This document shows positions 23,907 to 35,459 of a DNA stretch of 64,000 nucleotides, piece by piece. The position numbers were made by a program, and so were the translations under genes. The DNA lies in the NCBI GenBank assembly GCA_023014335.1, contig JAECYW010000028.1, positions 617,053 through 681,052 of the forward strand, read 5' to 3'. This stretch comes from Galerina marginata. Lineage: Eukaryota; Basidiomycota; Agaricomycetes; Agaricales; Galerinaceae. The notes beneath the pieces were generated by a model. The model searched no databases and had not been told where the DNA came from. It was given only the letters and a program-made list of their open reading frames with translations. Each line of letters begins with the position of its first letter. The first letter of the stretch is position 1.

Positions 23907-26900
23907 ATGTCTTCTTCGACTGCCTGGAACCCCATTGTACAGCCATTGTCTGACTTTTCTCCGGATCTTGATGCTAGGCTCAATGCCTCATTTGTGCGAC
24001 TAAGGCAGAAGACAATGACTCGCAGATCAACGCCAACCTGGGAACATGAACTGAAAGTTTCCCTATCTGCAACCGATGTGCGTCTGACCCCTTCTGCTGC
24101 AGTTCTGCGCATCTTAGGCTAACACAATCCTAGTATTCTGCTATTACTGAATGGCTCAATAAGTCAACTGCTATGGATTCCTCCATCCTGCCACTAGAGA
24201 CAATTGTCCAAACATTTCTAAATGTGCAATTGCTCCACCACTATCAGCAAAAGTATTCAGCGCTCCAAGAACTGGCTCTGGTCCAAAAAAAAATTGATCA
24301 ACTCAAGGTGATATCTGTTGGATTTATCTGAAAGACATACGACTGATCTCAAGTTTTTTGATTTTTGATTTTGTCTGGGAAGTTTGGGCTTAATGGCATA
24401 CAGCAGCATCAACATAATCTCTTTGAAGACCTATCTGAAACCCTGTCTGACAGTGAGGATGAGGAGGAATTGGATGAGGATTATGTGTCCACTCCTTTAA
24501 GCAAAGATTTGCATCCTTCCTCATCCGAACCTCATTCTCCTGAGCACAAAAAGCAGAGGATCTCTTCTACTCAAGACACTATCAAAGATGCTTCACAGAT
24601 ATCTGCCTCTTTGCCGCCAATGTCGTTTGAAGAATTTGACGGACTTCCCATTTTAGCGCGTAGCAAGTCAAAATGGAATAAACTTCTGCGAAGTACTCCT
24701 AATTTTTGGTTGCAAAAATGTGTTAGCTGGCAAAAGGCTTTACAAATTGCATTTAATCATCGCCTGGATATTGATGTGAGTTTGAATCACTAATGGTAGA
24801 ACTCTGTACTGAATAAATCATAGGATAATGATCGGCAGCAATTTTATCAAAGTGTTGTGGATGTTCTGCGTGAAATGCGTCAGGTACAGCCATCCATTTA
24901 TCGGGATAAAGCTTGGAAGACAGCAGTAAAGGTAGAAATGTATCAATTCTATAAACTGGACCTCACAATATTTCAGACTTCAAACCTCTATGACATGGTT
25001 TATTCTTGGAGTGATCCAAAAGGCCTAGTCCTATGGAAAAGTGACTTCATGCAAGTGCTCATGAGAAAACACCGTATCCATGAGAGCCTTGGTCTCGTTT
25101 TATTTGACTGGATATCTGAAGAAGTCACATCTTCTTGGCAGGAGCAGGATTTCTATACATCTGTTTCATTTCAGGTGTGATTGTTTTTAGAAAAAGCAGT
25201 ATAATGACTCAATGACCAACTTTATTGCAGAACCATGGGAAAAAAATTCGAAAAAGCAAAGACCTAATACATGCTCTTAGAAAGAATCCAGAAATTATTC
25301 CTCGAAGAGCATATCCTTCCTCAGTTTTCTTTCTACTCAGTTTTGAAAACTTTGAACTGGCCTTGGAACAATGGCTGATTTATGGGCTGCAAAGCTTGAA
25401 TTATGATGTAGGATTGCAAAATCTTCATTATATATTTGCTAATGTTTTAAAATTTTAACAGGTCTCTTATTTCAAAGAAAAACAACAAAGAAAACAAGTA
25501 TATGACAATATTTGGGAATATCTTCAAGTTGTCCACAAGCTTCCAAACTTCTTTGAATCAATTGATGAAAGCCTGAGAATCATTCTACAACGTTCAATGA
25601 AATTTCGGGAAATCAAGAATGAACCTGCCCAGCATATATTGCAGAATAAAACGGTATTTGATTTCAGAAATTTCTATTCATATTATTGATTTACATATGT
25701 CAGACACTAAATTCAAGCTGCACTAAATGCTCTCATCTTGATCCTAAATATCATTGCATGCAAGATATTATGGTTACCCCTCAAAAACTAGAGGATAAAT
25801 ACCTTGGTTATGGTGTTTCACTTGCAGAGCCTGATAGTCAGATGAAGGCCATTCCAGTACCAAGTTTTTGCTTTTCTAAAAAGAAAATACTCAATATTGT
25901 TGTAGATACCACATTCCAAACCTGGATCTAAAGTGATCCAACCAATTCTACATCCAAGTGCACTTCATTTTACTAAGCAAGAATGGAATGATGAAATCCT
26001 CAATAATTGTGGCATGCAAGTTTTCCGAATAGTTGAAGAAGGAACCAAAAAAATTGTATGTGTAATTATACTGTGCAATTATATACTAAAGCTATATCCA
26101 GCTTGATTTTTGGATTTATAATGCCTTTTCCCAGAAGACTTTTGATCGACTTGTCTTGCATCATTCTGCACTCCAAAGAGTTAAAGCAATCTCACGTGGA
26201 TCTCAGTTTAATTCATATTCCCAAGGAACAATGATCCCAAAGGGTGCACGCAGAGCTATGGGTGGTGCTCCTGGAGATGCTTATACATTTTATACTGGAA
26301 TGGAAGCTGTCTCTCCTGGCGATATTGAAGCTCTATTTAATGATGCAGAGGTATGGCACGACTTGCAATTCAAAATATTTACTTAATAATCTCTTCAGGA
26401 TTCCATGATTCTTGCTGAAGCTGGCCGTTTGATTTTATACCATGTTTACAACATTTCACGTGAAAATTCTGCCCATGGTGACCGCCTTGGAATATCAGGC
26501 AGTAACACGTATTACTGCAACAATTACACTAGCCCTCTCCACCGTGATAATGATGCTGGAGCTGGACTTTGTGCTCAGTTTGAGCTCCAAGCCAAATCTG
26601 AGTTATGTGAATATGGTTTCACATATGCAGATTATAGAATTTATTTTGCGTCTAGGTCCAATTCCCTTTGGTATGCATACTTGATTTCTATAGCTTTTTC
26701 TCACTCACAATAAATTTAGGTCTTTCAGTGGCTCTGATACTCATGGCACCATGCTTCCATCAATAATTCCACTAACAGAAAAAGACAGAACTATTGCCCA
26801 TGAAAATGGACAGCCTAATGCAGATGGTGTTCCACCAAGAGTGTCTAATGGAGTTCACATACCTACAACCAAAAAAAATGCAGCAGCAGCAACTAAATAT

Positions 26901-26960
26901 CACAGGGTAAGAAAGACACGTCGTGAAATTTATAGTTATTGGCAGCAGCAGCAGGAGTAG
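23907..26960 (+). CDS. TET/JBP-type 2-oxoglutarate/Fe(II) dioxygenase, apparently intact (840 aa)
   Basis: Eleven exons join in one frame: 23907-24077, 24134-24307, 24383-24775, 24824-25174, 25231-25407, 25462-25653, 25704-25856, 25906-26055, 26102-26350, 26399-26670 and 26720-26960. All introns are 46-75 bases with GT-AG ends; 24931-24975 may be a further in-frame intron. The C-terminal part carries the iron-binding signature H718-R-D720 in YTSPLHRDND and H769 in SDTHGTMLPS, with the surrounding strand pattern of fungal TET/JBP proteins. Such enzymes oxidise 5-methylcytosine in DNA and in mushrooms are amplified with KDZ transposons. The N-terminal two thirds has a coiled coil, an acidic segment (SDSEDEEELDED) and no domain I know. 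The gene is AT-rich and sits inside the scrambled clathrin locus. Confidence 0.85.
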
Positions 26961-27124
26961 TGGAAATTCTGTATTAGAAGAATAGCATGTTGATGGAACC
27001 TGTAGAAAATGATAGAAGTCCCAGGCCTAATAAACCCCAATCTTACCCCAGTGACTCTAACACAATGCAGCATCCATGGTCTTGGCAGTGTGGAGTTTGA
27101 CTGTACAAGATGACTGTGTTTGTA

Positions 27125-27475
27125 GCTGCACTGCTAGAGGGAAAAGGACCTGGGGCAAGGACGTTCTTCTTTGTGAATGGAGGATCTGGAGCTTGATGAT
27201 CGATTTCAACAATGTGTAACTGCATCAGCCTCTATTAGCTTTAGTCAACGTAGAATGGTTTTCAATTACGAACCTTAGCCCCGGTTGCATTTCGGAGAGC
27301 AAATGTGAAGAGCTTTGTGGGCTTCTGATGGCTGTCCAGCTTCATTTCTGCGAATGCGGCTGCATGCCCTTCAATTGGTTGGCTGACGCCGCGTTCTCTG
27401 CTATTAAGTTGCATGGAACCCTTGATCTTGACAGCAGAGGGGTTCGTTGAATTCCCGGAGATAAATGGCTAGAAG
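27125..27475 (-). pseudogene. Clathrin heavy chain fragment, inverted propeller segment
   Basis: The minus strand reads [37 protein letters not shown] and [14 protein letters not shown]. After an intron (about 27230-27275) it continues with LHIVEIDHQAPDPPFTKK. This is the part of the clathrin N-terminal propeller around residues 165-245. It lies on the opposite strand from the middle and C-terminal pieces and downstream of the former although it precedes it in the protein. Confidence 0.8.
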
Positions 27476-27479
27476 CTAC

Positions 27480-28400
27480 GAGGGAACAAGGACGAGACAG
27501 CCAGATCTAGACCTCCTTCTCAAGAGATGTCAGGTGGGATGAGGCGGCCGTTCAGTCGTAGCAGCCTGATGCAGAGACGCTGGGTAAGGGAGGCCGGGGC
27601 ATGAACGAACATCGACGAGTTCTGAGAATAATGAAAACATTGATATTGAACGCCGAATCGCTGCTGCCGGTAGCAAGAGCACCGGCGTTGGCGTTGGCGC
27701 CCGCGACGATGAGAATGCCCAAAGACGTTCTGACGCGGATGCATGTGCGAGAAGGCAAAGAGACAGAGGTGGTTGGACTTTCGTCGCCTGGAGTCTGGGC
27801 CATGCTTGACGACGTGCTGCCGTTGACCTGGATGGCGTGGCCAGCATTTTCTGACGGATGCTGAAATTTTTTCCAACCTCAATTTCCATTCTTCGAGCTC
27901 CATGTACTCGTCGTAGTAAACTGGCATTTTTCGTCTACTAATAAGTCATTGGCTCGTTCGTGATCATCAACAGGCAAAGAGAAAGGACGAACATACCTTG
28001 ACATGCAGCTTGATATCCCAAGACGGATCAGTAAGCTCAAACGACCCGCTCCATCTGAATCTGCCTCTGCCTCCTCTCTCTATAAATCTCGGTACATCCA
28101 CACTTAAAGACGCTCCGCAAGCGTCCTAACACCATCTCTTGCCAGCACAGATACAGCAGACACGGCCAGCTCGATGAGCCACCTGGCACCGACCTGCGGT
28201 GTACACATTTTAGGATCCCACCTAATCTCCTCTCTGCCAAATTCCTGCTGCGAAGTTGATTGAGCCAACAATGGGGGTGGACTGAAGGAAATGGTCAAGA
28301 CCATGTGTGGGTCAGCTGGTCCATCAACGGTAGGTAGCCCTCGCTCAGTTTTCCGCCTCGAATTCGTGCTCAGGGATAATCCATACATGCCATGTAGAGA
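27480..28400 (-). other. Unassigned stretch with coding-like minus ORFs
   Basis: A minus ORF from 27927 begins with PVYYDEYMELEEWKLRLEK and soon loses any conserved look. Another, 28104-28388, is open for 94 codons (DPHMVLTISFSPPP, RWLIELAVSAVSVL). The first start resembles GIYYDEYMEHEKW on the plus strand at 31042-31083. No family was recognised. 27484-27556 is a dispersed repeat shared with 11.25 kb. Confidence 0.25.
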
Positions 28401-30111
28401 CGCGATCGAGTCAAAAGGGCCGCGGGGTGCCGTGGTCGTCGGCGTCAGATGCAGAGCTGGCGGTTTGTCTGTAAGTAGCCAAGGCTGCTACTATCTAGCA
28501 GTAAGTGAGGGCGAGCTACAGAACGACGAATAATGTTCAGCTCCGACTACAGAAGAAACCCGAACTAAGAAGCACGTACATAATTGCCTCGTTGCTCTAA
28601 TGTCGAGTCAATGACGGTGCAAGCAGCCTGATCAGCGCGTTAGTGGGTCTTAAAAGTTGCAAGCACGGAAGAATCGCAGGCCAGTGTAGCTCGTCATAAC
28701 ACGAGCTTCGTTCTTGGAAAAGATCAGCAAAGTGTTTATTCAGAGAAACTTGTTTGCTCACTTAGAACCTGCATTATGACATCCAGCTCATGAGGAGCAA
28801 GGAACCTGGAAGAGAGGCGACACGCGAAAGACAGGCGGCATCGTATGAGTCGTCGATAACAGGCCTGTACAGAAGAGTTATCAGTGGGGTCCAGGGAAGA
28901 TGGAAACTTGATTCCAACACTCACATGACGGACGCGACGCGTCCCTATATTTGCAGCGCTTTTGACGCAGTGGGCACTATTTCAAACTTGTACAACCCAT
29001 GAAATCAATGGTCTATTGGACTATCGAGCACACAAGAATAAATGAATGGCAAAATGGGCCCAACGATGTGTAGTATCGAAGGGAGATGTGACCGAGAGCA
29101 CAGGAAGCACGCCGAAATTGAATATGGTTAGCCACACTGTCCTGACATCAGAAAAAGCATGAATTCTGGTATAATTTCATTTTTTATTATTCAAAGGATA
29201 CAAAACTCAACATCGCCTACAGCTTCATAGCGTCGTTGACACTCCATCTTTGCCCAAACCCTGAGGCCTGAACCTCCAACATGGGCTGCGTAGCTAACAC
29301 CCACCTCACAGCGCTCCTTCTTGAGCTGGGACACACTACCAGCACTCCACTCTGCAGACGCAGCCGTCAAACAAATGAAAGAATAATCAAGGATACAGCA
29401 ACGGTGATGACTACATGACATGCTGGGAGATGCTGCAAGCGGGAGCGGTAGCAGGCCGTCCGGCTGCTCATTTCGCGGAATCGCGGTGAGTTACTTTCTG
29501 ACTTCATTCTCTAATTGTCGGCTGGTCTCCACGCAGCAAGGACTATGCCGCAGCTTTGGGGATGTAGGTGGCGTCGATCGCAAGTCGGGAGTCCATGTAG
29601 GTGGGCAACGGCGGGTCTTTGGATTGAAGTTCGGACCTTGTAAGACATTAAACAACGGTGGTTTGGATTTCCCGTTCAGGCGCGAAGGGGGGTGGTGGCA
29701 CGAAATATGCGTGGTCTTCGTACACGCCGTGGGTGTGCTGGGTTTGGTCCCCGTTGTCGATGTGAGATGTATAGGTCTTCAAGACTGAGAGGGTAGCCTG
29801 GCTTCTTTAGGCAACTGGCGCCTCCGCGACCCAACGGTTGTTCTCGACCAACCTTTACATCCAAAGACGAAGAATGTAAGCACCTTCTGTCCTTTCTTGT
29901 CATTTCACTGCTTACCCCAGGATTTCTTTAACTCCCCTTTCCGATGCGCAAAAGTGATGAGCTGCAAGGCAATGGCTTCCCAAACCAGTCTGCAAACCCT
30001 CCGCATTGGTATCCATAAAGAAAGTCAACAGAGTCAAATAATCTCTTTACCCCTCACCCTCAACCAACGCGCAGCCCGTAGCATCCTCCCGGACCACTTA
30101 TTCGTTTCATC
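28401..30111. other. Stretch without a supportable gene
   Basis: Short ORFs on both strands (for example 29420-29788 plus, 28736-28924 minus) lack domains and consistent splicing. The last 200 bases before 30112 are pyrimidine-rich and could be the old promoter and leader of the clathrin gene. Confidence 0.25.
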
Positions 30112-30590
30112 ATGGCTGCAGTAGACGCCTCAAAACCAATTTCTTTCTGCGAGCACCTTCAACTCTCCAGTTTAGGGGTTCAACCAGCTTCCATTTCTTT
30201 CCAGGTGCGTTGACGCGACATTGGTAGTTGCTTCTGTGTACTGACGACTGCGCTTCTATTTGGTATATTTGATAGGGATGTTCTGTTGGGCTGAAAAATA
30301 TGATTCAACCACTTACTAGGATTGCGAAACGAGACTTTGACATTAGAATCCGATCATTTCATTTGCATCCGAGAAAAAGTCAACGAGCAGGGACAGGTTG
30401 TAATCATCGACTTGTCCGACGCCAACAATGTTCTCCGGCGCCAGATTTCTGCTGACTCTGCAATAATGCACCTGAAGCAGAAGATTTTGGCGTTGAAAGG
30501 TGGGTCCACATTGCTTGATCAGTAGTCACCCTGATATTCCTGCGTAGCTGTCCACACTCTCCAGATTTTCAATATACCAATAAGTACTAG
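30112..30590 (+). pseudogene. Clathrin heavy chain fragment, N-terminal exons
   Basis: The ATG at 30112 starts a clathrin heavy chain N-terminus: PISFCEHLQLSSLGVQPASI, then an intron of about 115 bases. Next come [20 protein letters not shown] and VVIIDLSD with [11 protein letters not shown], a 47-base intron, and LSTLQIFNIP. It stops after about 95 residues at 30590, where sequence from the opposite strand begins. Clathrin heavy chain forms the triskelion of coated vesicles. This piece alone cannot do so. Confidence 0.85.
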
Positions 30591-30597
30591 CTATTTT

Positions 30598-30752
30598 CAT
30601 CTGGAGTAACGCGGTAGTTGATGATCTGAGCGCCAGCGAGGGTCGGATGTCGGTCGAATATCTTCTGAGGCGTGGAGGTTGGGTCGGCAATGGTCCAGTG
30701 GTAGACCGAACTCTCTGTCACCATTCCAATCGTGGTATTGGACACCTACTTT
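30598..30752 (-). pseudogene. Clathrin heavy chain fragment, inverted, next propeller exon
   Basis: The minus strand reads VSNTTIGMVTESSVYHWTIA, PQKIFDRHPTLAGAQIINYR and VTPDEN, that is clathrin residues of about 113-160. It abuts the N-terminal exons tail to tail within about 10 bases, so an inversion breakpoint lies near 30590-30598. Confidence 0.85.
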
Positions 30753-30807
30753 CAGAAAACTATGTCTTCATTGTTGATAGTGACCTAACTTTCTGCTTCG
30801 TTTCGAT

Positions 30808-31270
30808 GCCCCAATTCGGATCGGACCCAGCCTGTAGCTGAGACTCCAAGTAAATGGCCTGGTTCGGAAGGAAGACTTGGACTTTTGCCTGAGTTTAGGT
30901 TTGGGGTGGATGGACGGATGATTGAGATTTGGCGCGTCGTCTGAGCTGAACGTGATCTGTTTTGTGGTGTCAAAGTACGTTATTCTTGCTCTTTGGCTGC
31001 TGATGATCACGAATAGGCTGTTGATTTATCAGTAGATGTAAACTGGCATCTACTACGACGAGTACATGGAGCATGAAAAATGGGGATGACGATGGCTATA
31101 CCCCAATTTGGTTCCTTCCTCCCTTGCTGAACCTTCATACACATAAAATGTCCTGGCTCAGAAGGAGGACTTGGACTTTGATCAAGTCTGGGTTTGGAGT
31201 CGATGGGCAGATGCAAGAGGCTGATTGAGCTTGTTGTCTGAGCTAAATGCGATCTTGTGGTATGCCCTTG
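30808..31270. repeat. Diverged direct duplication inside the clathrin locus
   Basis: 30808-30975 and 31100-31270 share CCCAATT, TGGCCTGG or TCCTGGC, GAAGGAGGACTTGGACTTT-type and GTCTGAGCT blocks in the same order. Neither copy matches clathrin. Together they fill the place where clathrin coding sequence should continue. Confidence 0.45.
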
Positions 31271-31534
31271 CGCTTTCTTTGCTTGTCGACGATCATGCAC
31301 GAACTGCTGACTTATTAGTATGTCAGGTAGCATTCAACCTGACCAGGAGGTAGAAACAACTGTTGCGGCATCACTACTGTGTCAGCATCAAATGAGATCT
31401 GGTTCAATGAAAGCTGTCATTAGCAATGCTTTTATCACAATTCGCATCAAGACCAGCACTTTGATCTGCGTCATCCACACGAGCGGGTAATTAAAAGTGA
31501 ATAATACAAATTAAACAACTGCTTACCTTCTTAC

Positions 31535-34500
31535 CATTCTGGGTTGTTGATATCTTCATGTCTCAAAATATAATCCAGCCGGCAACCTCATTCTTGCTCG
31601 ACGCCCTCAAGGACGACAAGCCTGAACAAGGCCATTTGCAGACGCGCCTTTTGGAGCTCAATCTAGTTCACGCCCCCCAAGTTGCGGATGCTATTCTTGG
31701 CAATGAAATGTTCTCGCACTATGACCGTCCGAGGATTGCCAACTTGTGTGAGAAGGCTGGATTACTTCAACACGTGGGTTTTATCATTTATTCATTCCAT
31801 ATGCTCATTCTTCTATCAGACCTTGGAACACTATGAAGATATTGCAGATATCAAGTGAGCCATTGTCCATACCACTGGCCTTCCTGCTGATGTGAGTACA
31901 TACCATCTGTTCTTTGCTTGCTTTGTTGACCTGTGTTCAAAGTGGCTCGTCAACTACTTCAGCCGCCTGACAACTGAATAGTCCATGATCTGCCTCCAGG
32001 GGATGTTGCGCATCAACATTTGCCAGAACCTGCAGGTCGTTATTCAGATTGCCACCAAATACTCCGACATTTTAGGTCATATCAAGCTCATCGAGATGTT
32101 CGAAAGCTTCAAGACATTTGAGGGTCTCTACTATTATCTTGGTTCTATTGTGAACCTCAGTGAAGATCCCGAGGTTCACTTCAAGTACATCCAAGCTGCT
32201 ACTTGTACAGGTCAAATCCGTGAAGCCGAGCGTATTTGCAGAGAAAGTAACCATTACAACCCCGCGAAGGTCAAGAATTTCCTCAAAGAGGCCAAACTCG
32301 CCGACCAGCTTCCCTTGATCATTGTCTGTGATTGTTTTGACTTCATTCACGACCTCGTACTATACCTGTATCAGAATGGGCTGACAAAGTTCATCGAGGT
32401 CTACGTTCAACGGGTTAACTCTGTCCGGACGTCGCAGGTCGTTGGTGGATTGTTGGATGTTGACTGCGACGAGGCTACAATCAAGGACCTATTGATTTCT
32501 GCCACTGGTAACTTCCCCATCGATGAGTGAGTCCAGGCAGCCAGGACCCAGCAGTCTTTAATGCTGTTGCCAAGATTTACATCGACATCAACAGCAACCC
32601 AGAGCAGTTCCTCAAGGAAAACAACGTAAGCAAACCTTTGGGTCTTCTTTCACCGTCGCTTTACCTTCCTATTACCTATAGCTCTACAAACCGCTGGTCG
32701 TCGTAAAATTTTGCGAGGCACGCGATCCATATTTGGCATACATCGCTTACGCCAAAGGTCTAAATTGCGACGATGAACTTATTGCAATCACACTGGCAAA
32801 CGGTAACTCGATGTTCAAGCAACAAGCATGTTACCTCATCAAACGTCGTCAGCCTGACCTTTGGGCCCAAGTTCTCCTTCATGACAATGTTCACCGTCAA
32901 TCCCTCATTGATCAGGTTAGCTTGATGCATTTCATGCCTCTTTTTATGTGTCTTACATATATTTAGATTGTTGCAACTGCGCTACCTGAGTGCACGGATC
33001 CCGACGATGTTTCAATCACCGTCAAAGCCTTCTTGCAAGCCGACCTTCCGATTGAGCTAATTGAGCTTCTGGAGAAGATTATTATTGTGCCTTCACCATG
33101 CAGTGATAACAAGAATCTTCAGAACCTCCTCCTTCTTACTGCCATTTGCGCTGACAAGGGCAAAGATGTTGGTTATATCAACAAACTCCAGAACCATGAT
33201 GCTGGCGATATTGCAAGGATTGCAACCGAGCACGGTCTGTTCGAGGAAGCCTTGACGATCTACAAGAAGCACGAAAAACATGCCATGGCCATCAATGTCC
33301 TCGTTGAACACATTGTTTTTATCGATCATGGCCTGGAGTATGCCACAAAGGTCAATTTGCCTGAAGTTTGGAGTAGACTGGCCAGCTTGATGGTCTCTGT
33401 ATCAAACATTCAGTCGGTGCGTCTTAAAAATGACTAGCTCCTTTTATATTATTTGTTAAGCCTACTTATTTTAGAGTCCTACATTAAGGCCCAAGATCCC
33501 TCCAACTTTGCAGAAGTCATCGAAATTGCCAACCATGCTGGTAAACACGATGAACTTGTCAGATACCTACAAATGGCTCGCAAGACTCTGCGGGAACCAA
33601 AAATTGATACTGAACTTGCATCTGCTTACGCCAATACGGATCGTCTTCACGACATGAAAGACTTCCCCGGCATGACCAATGTTGCTGATATCCTCGAAGA
33701 AGTGCTTCGAGGACGAGCGTATCAAGCTGTCAAACTGTCAAACTCCTCTTCGTTAGCATCTCCAATTGAGCTCGGCTAGCAACAACGCTAATCTACCTTG
33801 GTGAAAACCAAGCTGCCGTCGAGAGTGCGCGTAAAGCAGGAAACACACAGTACGTTGTTTATTGATTTTCCACTCCCCCTCTGTCAAACTGATGGTTATT
33901 TAGGGTTTGGAAACAAGTGCACGCCACCTGCATTGAGAAGTCGGAATTGCGTCTGGTATGTTGTCCCCTCCTGTATATTCCTCACTGAACTCATCATGAC
34001 TGACCCTATCTATCTAGGCTCAAATTTGCAGTCTCCACATCATTGTTCATGCTGTATGTTCATGTGTTATAATTGCCAGGATCTTGCCTCACGATTGACT
34101 TTTTAGGAGGAGTTATCAGCACTTATCCAACTCTACGAATGACGAGGACATTTCGAAAAGATCATTAGTCTTCTGGAGGCTGGTTTGAGCTTGGAGCGTG
34201 CTCGTATGGGAATATTTACCGAGCTGTCGATCCTCCTCAGCAAGTACAAGCCCGTCAAACGTAAGTACTGTCAACAAGTGTTGATTTTATGTCTGGCCAG
34301 TCATGGAACATCTCAAACTCTTTGTCGCCCGCATCAACATTCCCAAGGTGATCAAGGCCACCGAGAAAGCTCATCTCTGGAACTCGTGTTCCTATACATC
34401 AAATATGATGAATTCGTCCGTACACCTCTTGTCCTTGAGCGCTCTGCCGATGCTCGGGAGCACAACCAATTCAAGGATGTCATTGTTCGCGCAGCAAATG

Positions 34501-34735
34501 TTGAGATGTGAGTTCAGTCGGCCTCAGTCTGCTTATCCTCGATCATCCATCCACTAAACTTGGACCAGTTATTACAAGGCTTTAACATTCTACCTTCAGG
34601 AACAACTCACGCTCCTGACTGGCTTGCTGACTGTCCTCCTTTCTCAAATTGACCACAGTCGGGTGGTGCGCACCTTTAGACAGATGGTTCACATTTGCTC
34701 TTATCTCATTGCTGTCCAACATCTATGCCGCTTGC
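31535..34735 (+). pseudogene. Clathrin heavy chain fragment, leg (C-terminal) segment
   Basis: From [20 protein letters not shown] through [26 protein letters not shown]-like [107 protein letters not shown]-like blocks, GIFTELSILLSKYK and HLKLFVARINIPKV to SYLIAVQHL near 34730. This covers the clathrin leg, about residues 578-1530. Introns are retained. Stops occur at 31856, 31979 and 32528 (the first fits CGA to TGA), several frames shift, and the C-terminal end is absent. Pseudogene without doubt; clathrin identity very strong. Confidence 0.9.
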
Positions 34736-35459
34736 ACATGGAGACACCATCTCCCCCCTCGCACGCTCCCCGTCACCCCTGCCATCTGTGTCGTCACCCT
34801 CGAACTCGGGAAACCCTCCTCTGCAAACCCAGACAATATCCCTCACTACCTCACTACCTCCCATCACCTCTATCAACTTCTTCCCCAAGGGTGTTGAAAT
34901 GCGTGGGCGGGGATGGACGAACCTGGGTTTGGGAAGCGGAGTTCACCCATGCCGTACCGCGTTGGGAGTGGGAGTCAGTCAGGGAGCGCATCGTTTGGAG
35001 GACTGGATGACGAGCGGACGCCTGCTAAAAGGAGAGCTGGGGCTCCTTGACGACGCTAACAACAGCATGTCGACAGGCAAGACAGATTCCGTCGTCGAAG
35101 CCTCTGGATATCGTCAGATTTGCTACTTGATAATAGCAGTCTCGACTACTTCCAGAGTAAGTTACATTTGATTCAATGCAGAAAATGAGCGCTTACCAGT
35201 CACTGTAGGTTGTTCTGAGTCAAAATACCAACTTGGACACCGGAAGGCGACACCGAAACTGTCAGAGTGATCTTTCGTTTCAGCGGTCTCACCAAATAAC
35301 AACCACAACCTCATTTTTTCCCTCCTTCGAAGACGCCGGTTTACCGTCAGACTTGCTGATGGATGAAGACTTCTAGTACAGGTAAGCGTATGTCCTTGTC
35401 AATGCGAAATGAGACATTTTCTTGAATCTGGACCGCGCCGAAAAATGTCGACTGTTTGA
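34736..35459. other. Non-coding stretch after the clathrin remnant
   Basis: Pro/Ser-rich overlapping frames without domains; no gene supported. Confidence 0.25.

Noticed and set aside
25857..25905. Apparent frameshift in the TET/JBP gene
   Set aside because: A 49-base intron (GTACCA...TTGTAG) restores the frame and gives a continuous conserved chain.
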